A stretch of DNA of 64,000 nt from Salvator merianae (taxonomy: Eukaryota; Chordata; Lepidosauria; Squamata; Teiidae): assembly GCA_003586115.2 (NCBI GenBank), contig QVOM02000103.1, positions 6,547,738-6,611,737 of the forward strand, given 5' to 3'. Of this stretch, positions 1 through 10,625 are shown piece after piece; the first letter of the stretch is position 1, and each line of letters begins with the position of its first letter. A program made the position numbers and the translations under genes. The notes beneath the pieces are model-generated. The model was given only the letters and a program-made list of their open reading frames with translations. It made no database searches and was not told the origin of the DNA.

Positions 1-1088
1 TTTTTTCAAACCTCTTAATTAGAGTCCACTTACATTAAACATCATTGTCGATTAGCAAGGATGTGGTGTCTTTGGACTAAATGCTGACAAGTGGATAAAT
101 TTTGCCTTCATCAGGACTGGTGAAAGAAAACAAATTTGAAAATTCTGAAGCTAACATTTCAGACACTGTGCGGAATGTTTGTCAAAAGGTAGTCTATTTA
201 CTGAAGCAGAAATTCTTCCATTAAGTCCCTTGTGGCCAATTCAGGCTTGTAGCCCAAGCCAATTGTGGGGCTTTTTCCTGTATTTTTTCAAAAGAAGGGT
301 ATGGTAGGTGATGTGTAGCTCCCTACGGCATTGTAGATGGGGTTGCAGACAACGGATTAGATCCTCAGCCCGTTTAAGTCAGCATAGATCTATCAGCTGC
401 AGTGAAGCCAAGCCGACTGACACTAGCCAAGGGAGCATCCTCATTATTTCTAGGGATGCAGACAAAATGCACATTGAAAGCTTCTCCTAGTTCCAGTGAC
501 AGAATGAAAAAGAGAATAAAACACGTAGTCTCTCTTAACTTGTCCTGTATGCTCCAATAGAAGCTTAGTACCAAGAAAGAAAGAGAATAGGAATAAACCA
601 GGGAAAGATTCTGAAATTATTTATCAGTTGTCAGCATAATAGCAATGAAATAAAGTCATGGCTAGAATGAGGACTATTTCACATGGCATATATCATTATA
701 TGACTATTATGTCTTGCAGCAACGAATGAAAACACCATATATAAAGGTGTATTATACAAAGAGTATAATACAACCAGGAAAGCAACTTGCATCTTATCAG
801 AAGTTATTCATATATAAGTCTCCCTAATCACACATGTGAGCAGGATTTTTTTCTCATATCCCTCTATTCAAAATTAAAACAAAATAATGGTTAATAGAAC
901 TAAAACAAAGTTGCCGAGAGTACTGTTACTTATGGAAACCAAGAACATTTCACAGCTGTGGCAGGCAAAGTAAATACAAAGGATTTTAGTTGTTCCAAAA
1001 AAATAGATCCTTGTAAGTAAACCTAATGGCCACCCCAAACTAGGGATCAACTGGGAAGTTTTTAACCTAACTGGGAAGTTAGAAACCT
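1..1088. other. intronic stretch, nothing recognised
   Basis: AT-rich sequence dense in stop codons in all frames. The short open frames at 308-574 on both strands resemble no family I know. No clear transposon ends were seen. Confidence 0.4.
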
Positions 1089-2200
1089 AAGGCTGCATCC
1101 ACATAGCCCATAAAAGAACTGACTCCTGGGTCTGAAGTGTGGGTCTCTCTACTTGAGGAAATGCCTAGACACACAAGCACCACTTGTCTCAGAACAGGAC
1201 CCAGAATGCAGCTGAGAAGTAGACCCCTTCTCACAGCTGCATTTTTTCTGCATGGGGGAATTCTCTGCCAAACAGAAAATAGGCCACTTCTGGCAGTATT
1301 TCTGATCCATTGAAAGGCTCCCTGGAATGAATAGGACAGTCAGGAAAGTGATGAATTATGCTGCCCAAAGAATCTTTTATCCTGCCTTATGGGAAAAGCA
1401 GCTCCTGAGACACTTGGGGGTTGCTTGAAGAGCTCCTCAGAGGCAGGCACATCTGGACAACCAATCCCTGGGGCTCCTGGAGGGAGTACTTTATATACCC
1501 GTGTGGCTGCAATCCAAATATATTTGTTTATTTGTTCCTCTTTATTTTGGAAAGCACCTTCAGGAGAGGACAATTCGGAAAGGAGAAGTGGCTAGCAAGA
1601 AAAGGATTAAGCACCCCACTTTTGCTAATCTGCACTCTAAACCTACTCTATCCTTAAAACAAACATACCACGTTGGAGTTGTATTAATGTGTGCTTTCAT
1701 GTGACATGTAGTTTAAGCCTGGGCGTTCAGGATTCCACTCAGGACAATTATTACAGGAGGCATTTATGGACCTTCAAACAAGGATTCAGAAAAATGCATA
1801 TGTTCATATGTCCATATGTTGTTTTGTATGCATAGAAGCAAATAGTTAACAGTTCCCTTTGCACACAGGCTTTATCCATACTGCTGTGGCAGAATGACAC
1901 ATGCAGTAGCTGAAAATGGGCCTGGAAGTGTTGCTGGGAACCAGAAATGTTGTCTGATGTATTTTCAGTCCCTAGCAGTGGTTCTGGGTATGTTTCTGGT
2001 CTTTGACTCCCGGCTCTTATTGTGCACTTACACAGGGGCCAGAGCACATACAGAGCAAGGCAACCTCAGAATAGTTTCTAGATTGGTCATCTTTGCAAGG
2101 GCTTGGGGAGGGACAACTGGAAGCGGACACATTTATCTGCCAGGGCCTGCAGGTGCCAGCAGCCTCTGAAAACAGGCCGTGTGTATGGTGCCACAGTCTT
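1089..2200. other. intronic stretch with a possible MITE start
   Basis: At 1089-1106 the sequence GGCTGCATCCACATAGCC resembles the GGATCCACATGGC end of the elements at 34094 and 43579, so an old related copy may begin here. A matching right end was not found. The remainder looks like unique intron. Confidence 0.25.
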
Positions 2201-2239
2201 ACTGCACTTTCAAGTGAAATTGTCTGTGGCATCAGTGGC

Positions 2240-2450
2240 TTCTGTAAGACTTTCTAAGACTCTGCTCACATGCATTAACAAAAGCATTTCTGATGTGGCT
2301 TAGAGTTATGTTAAAGATGCCAGTCTAACCCTCCTTCCTCTCACGAACATTCTAGGCTAGAAAAGGTGGATTAGAAATGAGATGAAAACATGAGGCCCAA
2401 CGGCTAACATCTCTAATGTGTTTTTGCTATGTTTGAATGCAGTCCTGTTT
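2240..2450 (+). mobile_element. MITE, family A (TTCACACATAGCAAA-type ends), decayed
   Basis: This copy shares the family A interior: AAAGCATTTCTGATGTGGCTTA, then a pyrimidine-rich segment, CTCACGAACATTCTAGGCTAGAA, and a right part with ATCTCTAATGTG and TTTTTGCTATGTTTGAA (quoted as separate blocks). The same blocks recur in order at 13925, 35868, 40137, 40327 and, reversed, 42745. It is non-coding; no target duplication could be read. Confidence 0.6.
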
Positions 2451-2812
2451 GCAACTTGGGATAATACTGTTAAAGCTAAATACATAGGGAAAAAAACTTG
2501 CAGTGACATTTTAGAATTGCTGCCAGAAAGGGCTTCTTTAATAGTTTTACCTTTAATTTTGCTGTGCTATTTAACAGGAATGTTCACAACATCAACATAG
2601 TTTTCACCAGTTTTATAAAATTGTAGTATGGCTAGGCCAGTAGGCAACCTTAGCAACAAATAAGACAAAAGAACCTCTTACAGATTTTATTGCATTAAGT
2701 AAAATAGACAGTTAGCTTTTTTACAAATTTTTGGTGTTTTTAATTTAAAATATTTATACAATGCTTCATATTTTTTTTTAAAAACTCTCAAAGCAATTAA
2801 GGCATACATTCA

Positions 2813-4247
2813 GGGTGCAGTCCAACATTATAAATTTAATCTGTATCAGAAGAGTATGAGGACTGAATTTGTCTTCTGATCATTCCCACACTTGCATTTT
2901 AACATGGACTCAATTAGAACTTGCTCATTCTCACACTGATGTTGCCTGTGCTTGGCACGAGGAAACCATACTTTTTCTGCCTCCACCCCTCGCCAAATTC
3001 CCCTTCCTGGGCAGTCAGTGATTGCCTGCAGTCTCAATGTTCAAATCTTGACTTCACAGGGGTGGGCAAGTCAAGCTCCGCCCTTTTGGGGGGGATTCCT
3101 GCCCTTTACAAACACTTCTTTAAATTAAAAGAAAAAAAGCCTCCCAATCTCCTTGTTAGATCCTAAACAAAGGATCAAAACAAGGTGTGGGGAGAAACTG
3201 CTTTGGGAGGGTGGCTGGTTGCTTTTCCACAATTGGAAAATAAGATTAAAATTTCTCTCATTCCCACAAAAAGTTCTCCCTCAGCTCTCTCTCTGTGTTA
3301 TTGATCCTCTCAGCTCCCCCCCTCTCTGTGTGTTTGTGTGTGAGAGAGAGAGAGGGGGGAGAGGTATGTTGCAGACAGCTGGGGCAGAAGACAGGTCATG
3401 ATAGGCGCAAAGTGGGAAGCCTTTTTGCAGGCTTCCCCTTGCTCTTGCTGTCCTGTCAGCTCTTCAGCCTGCCTAGCCCCACCTCAAGTTTTCTTTCCCT
3501 TCTACAGAATTGTGCAAGTTCAGAGCTCCGCAGAACAATAGCAGCATCTCCCCTCTTTTCTACATATGCAGACTCCAAGCACAGAGAAGATGAAAAAGTC
3601 CTCCACTTTCACTTTCTTTGTTTTTGGTGTCTGCATGTCTAGAAACAAGAGGGGAGATGCTGCTACTGCTCTACAGAGCTCTGAAGTAGCGCAAATCTGT
3701 AGAAGGGAAAGAAAACTTGCTTGTCCCTGTGTGTGCATGTGTGTCTGCACACCTAGAATGCAGGGAAACTGCTGCTGTTGCTTTAGCCAAGTCTGAACCT
3801 CTACAGAATTCTAGGCAGCCTCGGTTTGAGAGCGGGAAAGAGAAAACTTGCCATCCAACTTGTCCTGGTGTGCGTGCGTGCGTGTGTGCATGCCTAGAAA
3901 GGAGGAAGTACTGTGTTCCCCGCCCACTCGTCCCTTCTGACTGTGGTGTGCGCCCACCCACCCCCAAGCATAATGCCGACAACAAAGTTGGCCATTGGAT
4001 GGCAGGAAATGGGGATCCCTCCCTCTGCACGACCCCCCCCCAAAGTAGGATCCCTCCCAAATAGTCTCCTTCTGCGTTCTCACGTCGTAAAGTAAAACAG
4101 GCCTGAGAACTCATTAAATCCAAATGCAAAATAGTCCGGATTTCACCAATTTGGTCCAGAAAAACTACGGAAAGGCAAGATCATGTCGGGCCAGCAGGAA
4201 CTGAAGACGGCCTGTAAACTGATTAAATGCCATATAGGAACATGGCC
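2813..4247 (-). mobile_element. non-autonomous DNA transposon, family F copy 1 (PIF/Harbinger-like), 1.4 kb
   Basis: The right end reads, on the minus strand, TTA then GGCCATGTTCC; the left end begins GGGTGCAGTCCAACAT. Both match the inverted ends of the copy at 25724-26920, which lies in the opposite orientation. Shared internal blocks include the region around 2850-3090 and the segment 4106-4235. Flanking trinucleotides are TCA (2810-2812) and TAA (4248-4250), consistent with a decayed TTA/TAA Harbinger duplication. It is about 240 bp longer than copy 2, at least partly through a hairpin and local tandem duplication at 3485-3900. No transposase is encoded; the open frames here on both strands are artefacts of the palindrome. 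Confidence 0.7.
3485..3719. repeat. long imperfect hairpin inside the family F element
   Basis: Left arm: AAGTTTTCTTTCCCTTCTACAG near 3485, then CAGAGCTC and AGCAGCATCTCCCCTC, then ATGCAGAC. Right arm, in reverse order: GTCTGCAT, GAGGGGAGATGCTGCT, GAGCTCTG, CTGTAGAAGGGAAAGAAAAC, ending near 3718. Arms are about 110 bp with few mismatches. A second diverged right-arm-like unit follows at about 3766-3900, including the GTGTGTGCATGCCTAGAA-type motif. Confidence 0.75.
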
Positions 4248-4260
4248 TAAGACTATTTAG

Positions 4261-4755
4261 GGGTTTTCCCACACTTACCAGAAATCCAATACAGAACACC
4301 CCACAGTCTTCTTCCAGACCTTTTTCTTCCACATGCTGGTATAGACCAGCTGGTATAGTCCTCGCCTCCTGGTAGTGCGCTCTGTCCACATTGGATGAAG
4401 CCTAGACCAAACTAGATGACCCAAAACAGATGCCTGGTCTACCAGTGATCTCACTGGGTGCTAAACTGGGCCACAGAGGTGTGTGAACATGGCACCTGCC
4501 TCTGTGTTCTGGTTTAGCGGGAGACCCATTTTGGTGGCACACATTGCCAAAGTGGGTTGCCAAAGGACTCAGAGACTAGGAACATTCATACCTAGCTGTC
4601 AGAAATGTCAAGAGGCTGGCTCCAAAGGTCATGTGAGTTTTGGGGCTGGTGTGTTGGCTGGCCTGGATGATATTGTTCCAGGATATGTGGTCTCATTCAG
4701 CTGGTAGATCACTTCAGCGTATCTGGTCCACTGAATGGTAAGTGTGGAAACACCC
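4261..4755. mobile_element. MITE-like element, about 495 bp, with good terminal inverted repeats
   Basis: Left end GGGTTTTCCCACACTTACC (4261) and right end GGTAAGTGTGGAAACACCC (to 4755) form an inverted pair with two mismatches over 19 bases. Flanking trinucleotides are TAG and TAC, perhaps a decayed 3-bp duplication. The interior from 4480 (TTCTGGTTTAGCGGGAGACCC) resembles 59130-59260 and 22300-22680. It starts 10 bp after the family F duplication. Confidence 0.65.
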
Positions 4756-4759
4756 TACA

Positions 4760-5815
4760 GTTGTGGGTGGGTAAAGGGTCAGACAACATTCACACAGTGA
4801 AAGAATGAATGAAGAAGAATGCATTTAATAGGCACTTAAATGATGAAAGAAAGTCACCTTTCAAGTGCCAGCGAGCTGATTATTCCAACAAATAAATGTT
4901 ACCACAGAAAAGACCCTGCAGTAGGTAGCTGCAAGATGACATTTATTATGTTATGGCATCCCCAGCAGGAGCTCACCAACATATCTCAGCAATCTTCCCA
5001 GTCTGTAACAGGGAGTGGTGGTGGTCTATTAGGTTCTTTGGCCCTAAGTTATTTAAGGATTTATTTGTCAAGTACAGACTCTTGAATCTGACCCAGTAGC
5101 TCTTTGGGAACCAATGCAATTACTTAAACTGAGGTATAATGTGTTACCCCACTTGGTAATCTGGCTGTTGCATTTTTCAGAGTAGGTACAAGGGGAGCCC
5201 TACATGGAGCACCTTATAATAATCTAAACCTGAGGTTACCCATGTATTAACATTTGTGCCCAAACTATCCCTGTTCAGGTAGGGACATGGTGCACCAGCC
5301 AAAGCTAGTAATAGGTACTTCTAGCCACGGAGTTCAGAGATGAAGGGTCAGTGTTGGAGGAATGAATCCATATGTATGATTTAACATTCTTTCCTTTTCC
5401 CTTTGAATGAGTTGCTCTCTCAATGCAGAAATTGTATCAGTGGTGGCACTTGGACTAATAGTGGACTCATGAGACAAATCAAAGTGCAGTACATCACAAT
5501 ATAGTTAGAAGGCTTCTAACAGAAGCATCACTCTTTTCTCTGCTGACTTGATAAACTCAGTCCAAGGGCTGTTATTGGGTGATGTGGGTGCTACACCTCT
5601 ATGATTATTTACCACCCATTTTAGTGACTATTACTTATTGCATGATGTCGTCATTAGATGTGTGCAAATATTTCAAAAAGACCACTCATTCTGAAGAGTC
5701 CCTAGGCCCCTAGGAGGGTGTTTGTGTGCCCTGGGCCCCTAGGAGGGTGGAAGAGCCCTCATATGAGCTCATCTTCATTGGACTTCTCTACCCATACCCT
5801 TTGGAGTAGAGATAT
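4760..5815. other. intronic stretch with a probable old LINE fragment at about 5020-5360
   Basis: Segment 5020-5360 (CCAATGCAATTACTT, then ACATGGAGCACCTTATAATA, then CCTGAGGTTACCCATGTATT) resembles an antisense LINE fragment common in squamates, judged from memory. At 5700-5750 the block CCCTAGGAGGGTG occurs twice about 30 bp apart. No gene was seen. Confidence 0.35.
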
Positions 5816-6163
5816 GCATGAAATGAAATTGTATGTTTGGTTTGCCATTGAACCAAACTCCAGTTTGTTTGGTTCAGTGGTGAACCGATTAATCTGACAA
5901 ATAGTTCTTCATATTTGATTCAAACTGGTTGAAAAACAAGAAATACCATTTTTCCCTTTGGAAAAAAAAAGTCCTTTTCAAGGGCAAAACCACAATAAAT
6001 ATGAACTGTTCAAATAGTTTGCATTCACAAGTGGGGGACTGGTTTAGTTCAATTGAATTTTGGGATATTCAAACAACCAAATGTTCAGTTCAATGCGAAC
6101 ATTTGCAAACTAGCTGGTTCACTGCAAACCTTGAACCAACTGAACCAATTTAGCACATCTCTG
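5816..6163. mobile_element. MITE, family G (AGAGATGTGCATGAA-type ends)
   Basis: It begins TAGAGATATGCATGAA and ends TTAGCACATCTCTG, an inverted pair. The interior shares, in order, a GGTTCA-rich block, GAAAACAAGAAATACC, a TTTTCAAGG block and a GAACATTTGCAAAC-type block with the element at 15617-15922. It encodes nothing. Confidence 0.65.
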
Positions 6164-6169
6164 CCTGGG

Positions 6170-7233
6170 ACCTTTGGAATGAGGCTAAGCTCTATAGCAT
6201 CATATTACTGTCACTGTGCATGATGTATATTTTGGGGGGGCTTGCCTGAGAATTTTTCCAGGCCCAGTCTAATTCTGGAAAGCACAAATAGAGCTGCAGT
6301 AATTACTAGACTCTACCTTGAGTGTATGTGGCTGTTTCAGATGTTTCAAAACATCTTGCATGATCCCCATTTTAAATATCTTTGACATGATCATGTAACT
6401 TAACATATATGTATTTTCATATGACTCCAGTAATGTGTATGTATACCCCTAAAAACTAAAATAGAAATGGAAGACTTTGCATGTAGCAAATGTTTTGCAA
6501 TAGTAGGAAGAACCCTCTAGGTATAGGATTCCTGGATTTAACAATATATACTATAGATGAGACAACCACTGTACATAAAAAACAACAGTTAATTGAAATG
6601 ATAAACTGTGGTTTAGCATTATGTGCTAAATTAATTATTACTTTAATAAACCATAGCTTGTAGACAACTTGTTATGGTAAATCCTAGAAGGCTGACCACA
6701 AAGTATCTATGCTAGGATACAATACTAAACCCTGGTTAATTAAAATGAGAAGCAAAATTTTCAATTTTATGCATCTTCTCTGGTGATAAAAAGACTTTCC
6801 ACGTAACTCTATACCTCCATTTGCCACCAGTGTTAAGGGACTGAACAGACACACTAAAAACACCAGGACCCAGCCAGTGGCATATTTCCGCTGAAAAAGC
6901 CTGTTTTGATAAAATGCGAGAAAAAGGGAGGTTTGGTGTTTTTTGCTGTACCAGATTTTTTTGCTGTGTGCCTTTTCCCTGACTCATTCTGGCAGCCTCT
7001 GTTGCACCACTGTTGGGAAACACTGGTTTTAACAAAATAAGAAAAGTTAGTTCTTCCCTCCATACCTGAAGACTCCCTAAAACATCATCCACACATCCCT
7101 GCTTAGGCTCATGTTCTGGGGCAGCCAAGAGCCACAGTAGAGGTGACAGAAGTAGCAAATACAATGTGGTTTGTAGCACTCCTCTTGTGGTGCTAAACAT
7201 GTGTTTGCAGCAATGAGGGCCCTCCGAGGACTT
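6170..7233. other. intronic stretch, possibly repeat-derived from about 6800
   Basis: The first 600 bases are AT-rich with no pattern. From about 6800 the sequence holds a minus-strand open frame of 154 codons with a hydrophobic start. It matches no family I know, and phrases such as TGTTGCACCACTGTTGGGAA suggest an unclassified interspersed repeat. Confidence 0.3.
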
Positions 7234-7271
7234 GGGTTAGAGTTAGGGTTAGCATTAGGGTTAGAGTTAGG
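7234..7271 (+). repeat. short interstitial telomere-like tract
   Basis: Six contiguous 6-base units related to the vertebrate telomere repeat. Units 1, 3 and 5 are exact GGGTTA; units 2 and 6 are GAGTTA; unit 4 is GCATTA. Exact units therefore alternate with variants. It is too short to be telomeric and is an interstitial tract. Confidence 0.75.
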
Positions 7272-8184
7272 ACTCACAGGGATGGACAAGAAATGGGACC
7301 AGAAGTTGTTCAGTTCTGATCCGTCCCTGTAAGTTTTGGCAGGACACTCGGTCCTCATGTCTCTTCCTTCTCTTCTGTGGCCATCCACAGGGGACGATGT
7401 GAATGGCTCTACTGAAGCACCATGGGTGTTTTCTGAAGAAGACTGAGATAAAGGTGCTTTGGTTGGAATTATGCTGGATGACCAGGTTAAGTGCACTCAC
7501 GTGTGTGAACACTGTAACCCCTTTTCACATGGGGACATATTCTGCCCCTGTGTGGCTAGTGCCTAAGATGATTGCCCTTAGTTCCCACTCTGCATAATTT
7601 GATATAAGGCTAGATATTAATTTTTATACTGCTCTATAAAGAGTCTTAGTGTAGTTTCCACAGACTAGATTCAGTCTGATCTCTGTGATTATTGATTTCA
7701 CTTTTGCAAGATTACATGCTTGGTTTTTCTTAATATACCAGATCTTCTAAATATCTAATTCTTTGTTTTTACCAGATTAAAACTTGAAACTATTAATATA
7801 CTTATGTTTCCTGCCAACAAATCTCCCATTTCTGTTAAAAATTTGAACTAATAATAATATGCATAAAATAACTGATATGTAATTGTAGATAACATTCTGC
7901 ATGCTATTTTTCAGAAGCAGCTGGGGACTGAAAGGTTAATAGAATGTGCACACTAGCTTATATGTTTGGGTTGATTTACTGTGTTGAATGACTGATACAG
8001 AAATTGAGACTATGACTAGATGGAAGTCCTTCAGTAAGGGGTGATCTCCTGAATTCTTATTAACAAGAAAACTATCACTGCAGTTATGCTGGGAAGAAAA
8101 TCTGTGGCCATAAACTCTGGGATAAATAATCCAGCAGAGAGAAATCCTGGCAATGTATGCTTCTAGTAATCCGGGAAGAATCAT
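7272..8184. other. intronic stretch, nothing recognised
   Basis: AT-rich in the second half. Short frames here lack splice context or a recognisable product. Confidence 0.4.
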
Positions 8185-8545
8185 GGGCCATTTCCACATG
8201 GCATGGCATATCCTATGCTGTGCTGGCCCAGTCTAGGTAGCCCAACCCACAGTCGTTCCCTGAAAGTTCCTGGTCTTCAAAGTTGGCATCTAGGGCTTTT
8301 TCAACTGAGAGCCTAGAAGCAGTGTGCCTCTGAGTGCCCTGCCAAAAGAGTGTCAGGCTTGGTATACCAGCCTAAGTTTGTGCACTGTTTGCATTCAGGT
8401 TCAGTATATCACAATAGAACACTAGTGGACTGCTTTTGCCACGGTATCTCACTCCATGGCCTCCCAGTTAACCTGTCTATCATGCAGACAAAGCATTCTA
8501 TAGGCCACATTGGACTAGTCTACCAGCCCAGTGCAGAAAGGGCCA
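8185..8545. mobile_element. MITE-like element with GGCCATTTC.CA ends, about 360 bp
   Basis: Left end GGGCCATTTCCACATGG and right end CCCAGTGCAGAAAGGGCC form an imperfect inverted pair. The right end matches the right ends of the family C elements at 9275 and 11789. The interior has the GTATACCAGC-type motif seen in other MITEs here. It is non-coding. Confidence 0.55.
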
Positions 8546-8607
8546 TGGTGTAGTAAACCTGTTGAACCAGTCAAATTTTGGTTCAAATGGCCTTTATTCA
8601 GTCACTA

Positions 8608-9080
8608 TGGGTCTGTTCACACTTTACAGCCTGATATGGTATGGGAATGATATAGTAATACCATACCAGGCTGTACAGGATCAGGCTTGGAGGTGGTCGT
8701 TCACACTTTGGGAGCTGGAACAGCAATCAGAGTGTGAACAGCTGATCCAGGGCAGGCCCAATTGTCATGACAGTGGCTATGGTAATGTCCAGCCACTGGC
8801 ATGATGATCAACATGTGGAGCACAGGGCAGACACAGACACAGACACAGACACGCTACCCCACCCCACCCACTCACGGCATTTGCACCCGGAAGAGGGTGT
8901 GAATGCTGCTAACCAGGAGCCATCCAGCTGCTCCTGGTCAAGCTGTGGATGTTTTAGTTCTCCACAGCTAGTAGTATCTGAGAACAGCTGAAGATGCTTC
9001 CAGACATGGTGGCAGCAGCATGTAGATGGGCCTATCCAGTGAGCATCTGGAAGCTCACCAAAAGGTAAATGCGAATAGGC
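8608..9080. mobile_element. MITE, family D (GTCTGTTCACACTTTAC end)
   Basis: Left end TGGGTCTGTTCACACTTTAC and right end GGTAAATGCGAATAGGC form an imperfect inverted pair. It includes a hairpin at 8629-8672 (AGCCTGATATGGTAT pairing with ATACCATACCAGGCT), a CATGACAGTGGC core shared with three other family D copies, and a (CAGACA)n stretch at 8827-8851. No protein is encoded. Confidence 0.55.
8827..8851. repeat. (ACAGAC)n short tandem repeat
   Basis: About four units of GACACA/CAGACA inside the family D element. Confidence 0.8.
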
Positions 9081-9274
9081 GCTGTGTCTCAGTATAAGCT
9101 TCTTTCCTGGACTAAGTGTGAAGAAACACGGAGGAAGAACTGTGTATGCAATACAATGTAGAGCAAGGGAGGGATCTAAAAGGAGATAAATTAATATATC
9201 CATTAACACTCTGTGTGTGTTTCTGTGTGTAATCAATTAACTGGAAACACTTTTTTCTGTACAAACTGAAACAC

Positions 9275-9456
9275 TGGCCCTTTCTGCACTTGGACATATT
9301 CCAGATCATATCTCAGAATAGGGACCTGCCATCTGCATACTAGTGCAGACTATGGTAGACCCTGGCCAAGACCTTTCATAGTTTGCACTAGCATGTGCAT
9401 AGCAGGCCCCTATTCTGGGATATAATCCACAATAAGGCCAAGTGCAGAAAGGGCCA
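9275..9456. mobile_element. palindromic MITE, family C, 182 bp
   Basis: Exact terminal inverted repeat: TGGCCCTTTCTGCACTTGG at the left and its complement at 9438-9456. The inverted match extends inward with mismatches (TTCCAGATCATATCTCAGAATAG against CTATTCTGGGATATAATCCA), so the element is nearly a hairpin with a small loop. Flanks ACT and ATT do not prove a duplication. Confidence 0.8.
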
Positions 9457-9918
9457 TTGATACCGCTAAATAACTTCTAGCCTGCAGGGTTATTTGTGTC
9501 CTTTTGCCAACTGGGAAGGATAATTTCTACCCACTATGTGCAGATGTTAGCAAAATTGTCATACTCAACTACCTATTGGCTCATCAGTCAAATACAACAT
9601 ACTGAAGTAGCATTTTTCTGTAGCGGGGAGAAATTGTTTGGAGCCTGATGTAGTGTGTCCAGTGGTGATTAAATGTTCAACTGTTTGTGTACACAATGTA
9701 GCGACTGGGTTGCTGCAGGTAAAGATTCACAAATACCCCACCTCTGCCAGACATCTTCAGTGTTTACAGGCCTGAGTGCTGCAGTTCAAGCCGTGTGTCA
9801 CAACATATCACAACATGTACTTCAAGCAAATTTTCACAGTTCTTTGGCTCAAACTGCTGGCAGTCTTCCTAAAGACTCCGAGGAAATAATTCCACAAAGT
9901 GGCATAAATTAATGTGAC

Positions 9919-9939
9919 TAATTAACATGATGTTAATTA
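9919..9939. promoter_or_regulatory. 21-bp palindrome with two TAATTA homeodomain-type sites (candidate only)
   Basis: Two perfect 10-base arms, TAATTAACAT and ATGTTAATTA, flank a single central G. TAATTA is a typical homeodomain core, including that of LIM-homeodomain proteins. Function is unknown; AT-rich palindromes also arise by chance. Confidence 0.25.
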
Positions 9940-10569
9940 TTTGTAAATTGTATGTTTGGATACACATTACTTGAGAGGCATATGTTACATTCAGTGTTTA
10001 CCGAAACAAGCGACTGCTAATCGCATCTCCTGAGCGTTCTTTTCAATATACTAAGCAAACGGAGGCTTCACTGAAAGTAGAATGGGGCCCTGAGGGGGCA
10101 AAATGAACTGCAGTATATAATGAAATTAGCAACTAGAAAGTTACCTTTTGTAGGTAACACTTTTATGGTAGTGGAGCTTGAATAGATAGAGAGTTTGAAA
10201 TATAGTAGAGCTCTTTTTGGACTCCGTCTTGGTTTGTGGGTCCTGAGTGGGTGCTTCAGGGTTAACTGCTTCGAGAATGCTGGAGGCTTAACCTTTGTAG
10301 CTTCCTTTCATTTACAAATACCCAGGTTGACTGTAGAGGGGAGGTGGAAATGGAGGAGAGAAACACAGTGCATCTCTGGAAAGCAGCATCTGGGAGGTAA
10401 ACAATACTTGAGCAATACTTCCCATCCCCTTCATTTCTCACTACTTTTTGCCAATCAGCTGCAAATCTCTGTGTTCTGTTCTAGTCACTGTTTACATTTC
10501 AGTGGTCAAACTGCTTCTTTCCTGCCTCAGTACAAACAAATGGTATATGTCTATAGTACGGCTTTTGCT

Positions 10570-10625
10570 AGCTTAGTGCTTTCCAGATGTTTTGGACTAC
10601 AATTCCCATCAGCCCCTGCCAGCAT
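10570..10625 (+). repeat. fragment of an interspersed repeat (GGACTACAATTCCCATCAG type)
   Basis: It contains CCAGATGTTTTGGACTAC followed by AATTCCCATCAGCCCCTGCC, a motif I recall as very common in squamate genomes. A related fragment lies reversed at 34858-34922. Class not determined. Confidence 0.5.

Noticed and set aside
3295..4129. Several frames of 76-152 codons on both strands
   Set aside because: They are products of the hairpin and tandem duplication inside the family F transposon; similar peptides appear on both strands because the DNA is palindromic.
6736..7200. 154-codon minus-strand frame with a hydrophobic N-terminus resembling a signal peptide
   Set aside because: No family is recognised and there is no promoter or splice support. 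The sequence looks repeat-derived.
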